From positions 3,323-9,469 of the forward strand of contig DHIM01000299.1 of the NCBI GenBank assembly GCA_002403785.1: a stretch of DNA of 6,147 nt, in the 5' to 3' direction. Below are positions 4,666 through 6,147 of the stretch, piece by piece. A program made the position numbers and the translations under genes. Numbering within the stretch: the stretch's first letter is position 1; each line of letters begins with the position of its first letter. The notes beneath the pieces are model-generated. The model was given only the letters and a program-made list of their open reading frames with translations, had not been told where the DNA came from and ran no database searches. The DNA is from Clostridium sp. UBA4746 (GTDB taxonomy: Bacteria > Bacillota > Clostridia > Clostridiales > Clostridiaceae).

Positions 4666-6147
4666 TTAAGCAACTATATTCTTGAAATTCAGAAAAATAT
4701 CAGCAAGGGTTATTAATGTTTCTTTAGCCCAAGCATCTATGAAACAGCAAAAAGCACCAAGAAATACTCTTGTTATTCTACGACTAATAGAATATATAAT
4801 TGCTTTTTCAGCATGGAAGTCGTTGTTTATTCTATCCCAACATCTTTCAGTAGTTGAACGTTTTTTATAAAGAGATTTCCATTGCTTTGAATTTCTTATT
4901 ATTGGAGTAAAATATCTTGGGTTATCTAATGTTTTAGTGTAATAAGTTTTGTTGCTTTTTATAGGACATTTTTCACAGTGTTCACATTGAACTGGGAATA
5001 ACCATTTACGCCTGTATTCTTTACGGATAATTCCCCAATTACGAAGCTGATGTCCACAAATTTTTCCGTGAGGAATACCCTTATCATCAAGTTCAACAAA
5101 TTCACTACCTGATATAGGTTTTAAAGAACGTGAATTTAAATCAATAATAGGATTTATTCCATAATGCATGCATAAAAGATAAAAAGCATTAGCATCATAT
5201 GCAGAATCTAAGGCTAAAGAATAAAATTTAATTTCAGGATATAAATCTACAAGTTCCTTAAGTTCATAAACACCAGTAACAGAATCATGGCGTGCTGCAC
5301 TAACAAATTTAATATGGATAGGTAGGCTGTAAAAACTATCACAAGCAGTAAATCCGTGATAAGTATGACCATAGTAATAGTGTTCATTAAAGCTATCCCA
5401 ACCCCAGCTAGCACTGGGATCGGTAAACTTTCTATAACAAGCACAATGCTCTCCAGGTTTAAGTTTGCAATCACAAACTTTTTTACCATAAGGCGAAGCC
5501 TGTGTAGGCATACAAGTTCCATCACCGGCGATATTTAGTTTAGAAGGGTCACCCAAAATACACATTGATAAAGAAGGAATAACGAATAATTCTTTAAGTA
5601 TGTTGTTCATTTTGGATTCTATTCTGTCAGAAAGCTTAGAATTATCATATTTTAAGATCCTTTTAACTAAACGTTCGACAACACCAGATTTGGAGTTATT
5701 CATCTTTTGGTTTTTCTTTTGTTTTTTACGTGGTTTACGTTTGATTTTACACAGTTTGGATTTATATAGGATTTTATCCTTATGAATCAGCCTATCCATA
5801 AAATCATAAAAAGTACCTATGCCAGGTATTTGATCAGCATGAATGCCTTCGGCTTTAAAAGGTGAGTAGCAAGCAGGGATAAAGCCTGAAAGAATTGCAT
5901 AAAACGGTTCTGAACGTAATGTTTTTATCCAAGATGATATGCTAGTTTCTTTACAATAAGCCATGATAATAAGTGATCTGAGTAAAGCTACCGCATCTTT
6001 GGGCGGAGCCCCTTGATTAGATTTAGAGTAAGTACTTTGTATTAGAGGGACAATTCCGGTTAGATTGGTAGACCAGATTTTTGTTATTATTGAACTACGC
6101 TCAAACAAAGTAATTTGTTGATTATTTTGAATAAAGAATTTTTCTAA
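4666..6147 (-). CDS. DDE transposase (DUF772-like N-terminus plus IS4/IS5-type catalytic domain), N-terminus cut by window edge
   Basis: This enzyme catalyses cut-and-paste movement of its insertion sequence. The frame stays open from 6147, giving 493 visible codons. A TTG at 6108 would give 480 residues, but 13 in-frame codons precede it, so the true start is probably outside. Numbered from that TTG, residues 33-106 (PPKDAVALLRSLIIMAYC ... GIGTFYDFMDRL) resemble the DUF772 transposase N-terminal region. Likely catalytic acids are D196 (AGDGT), D301 (ALDSAYD) and E421 (RSTTERCWDRIN). A very basic stretch (121-135, many K/R) could bind DNA. Two Cys clusters stand out: C212, C214, C222 and C224 around the first Asp, and C375, C378 and C381 before the Glu; they may bind metal. 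The frame has no internal stop, so the element may be active. I cannot assign the exact IS family; IS1182-like or another IS4/IS5 relative is possible. Confidence 0.88.
   Translation of the reverse strand, partial: LEKFFIQNNQQITLFERSSIITKIWSTNLTGIVPLIQSTYSKSNQGAPPKDAVALLRSLIIMAYCKETSISSWIKTLRSEPFYAILSGFIPACYSPFKAEGIHADQIPGIGTFYDFMDRLIHKDKILYKSKLCKIKRKPRKKQKKNQKMNNSKSGVVERLVKRILKYDNSKLSDRIESKMNNILKELFVIPSLSMCILGDPSKLNIAGDGTCMPTQASPYGKKVCDCKLKPGEHCACYRKFTDPSASWGWDSFNEHYYYGHTYHGFTACDSFYSLPIHIKFVSAARHDSVTGVYELKELVDLYPEIKFYSLALDSAYDANAFYLLCMHYGINPIIDLNSRSLKPISGSEFVELDDKGIPHGKICGHQLRNWGIIRKEYRRKWLFPVQCEHCEKCPIKSNKTYYTKTLDNPRYFTPIIRNSKQWKSLYKKRSTTERCWDRINNDFHAEKAIIYSISRRITRVFLGAFCCFIDAWAKETLITLADIFLNFKNIVA

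Larger units (their letters stand above)
4597..6147 (-). mobile_element. Insertion sequence with DDE transposase, right part outside the window
   Basis: A single transposase gene followed by its terminator is the plan of a simple insertion sequence. The left boundary is approximate: it should lie near the terminator (about 4590-4660). The right terminal repeat is beyond 6147, so neither terminal inverted repeats nor target duplication can be matched. A 10-base palindrome AGTTTAAACT (4647-4656) and AGCC-GTA-GGCT (4628-4638) lie near the left end. The coding DNA looks somewhat less AT-rich than the neighbouring intergenic DNA. Confidence 0.65.

Noticed and set aside
4682..4870. Plus-strand 62-codon open frame inside the transposase region
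   Set aside because: It lies wholly antisense to the well-supported transposase gene, has no ribosome site, and its product resembles no family I know.
5247..5525. Minus-strand 92-codon open frame in another register of the transposase gene
   Set aside because: It overlaps the coding sequence around the catalytic Asp in a different frame. The hydrophobic, low-complexity product is typical of a shifted frame.
5356..5785. Two plus-strand open frames (5356-5538 and 5600-5785)
   Set aside because: Both are antisense shadows of the transposase with no initiation signals.

Overview
The window is very AT-rich and reads like the chromosome of an endospore-forming Clostridium-type Firmicute. The evidence is the base composition, strong AGGAGG/AAGGGGG ribosome sites, and a sporulation-linked gene group (spoIIM, a small membrane protein gene, a xer recombinase gene, dacF). 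That group resembles the spoIIM–fur–ripX–drm–punA–dacF region of Bacillus subtilis with several genes missing. I cannot name the species. Every convincing gene lies on the minus strand, so transcription runs from high to low coordinates.

Region 1 (1–3345) is the chromosomal backbone. SpoIIM, an engulfment membrane protein, is best started at 3229. Its stop codon overlaps the start of a 75-residue membrane protein (ATGA), which is followed 44 bases later by a XerC/D-like tyrosine recombinase. These three look like one operon that ends at a strong hairpin at 1260–1300. Downstream is dacF, encoding a secreted D-Ala-D-Ala carboxypeptidase with intact SxxK, SGN and KTG motifs. Its ORF runs off the left edge. 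The recombinase is notable because two catalytic positions are changed: the first Arg is Lys, and the His of HxxR is Tyr.

Region 2 (3230–4665) looks like accessory DNA between the sporulation operon and a transposon. It holds a gene-poor stretch with decayed-looking reading frames (3266–3654), a 172-residue protein with a HEPN-like R-x4-H motif, and a 34-codon ORF with its own ribosome site and promoter. A compact control region (4277–4323) carries repeats and a dyad over an extended -10. Next to the small ORF is a divergent promoter with a 10-base palindrome, driving a 24-codon frame that begins like the N terminus of an ATPase and stops inside the transposase terminator hairpin. It is probably the stub of a gene lost when the IS arrived.

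Region 3 (4597–6147) is most of an insertion sequence: a DDE transposase with its terminator. The reading frame is still open at the right edge, so the true start and the right terminal repeat lie outside the window.

The candidate for something undescribed is the HEPN-like gene with its small upstream ORF and shared repeat-rich control region. That is inference from a short motif and gene arrangement, not a demonstrated system.
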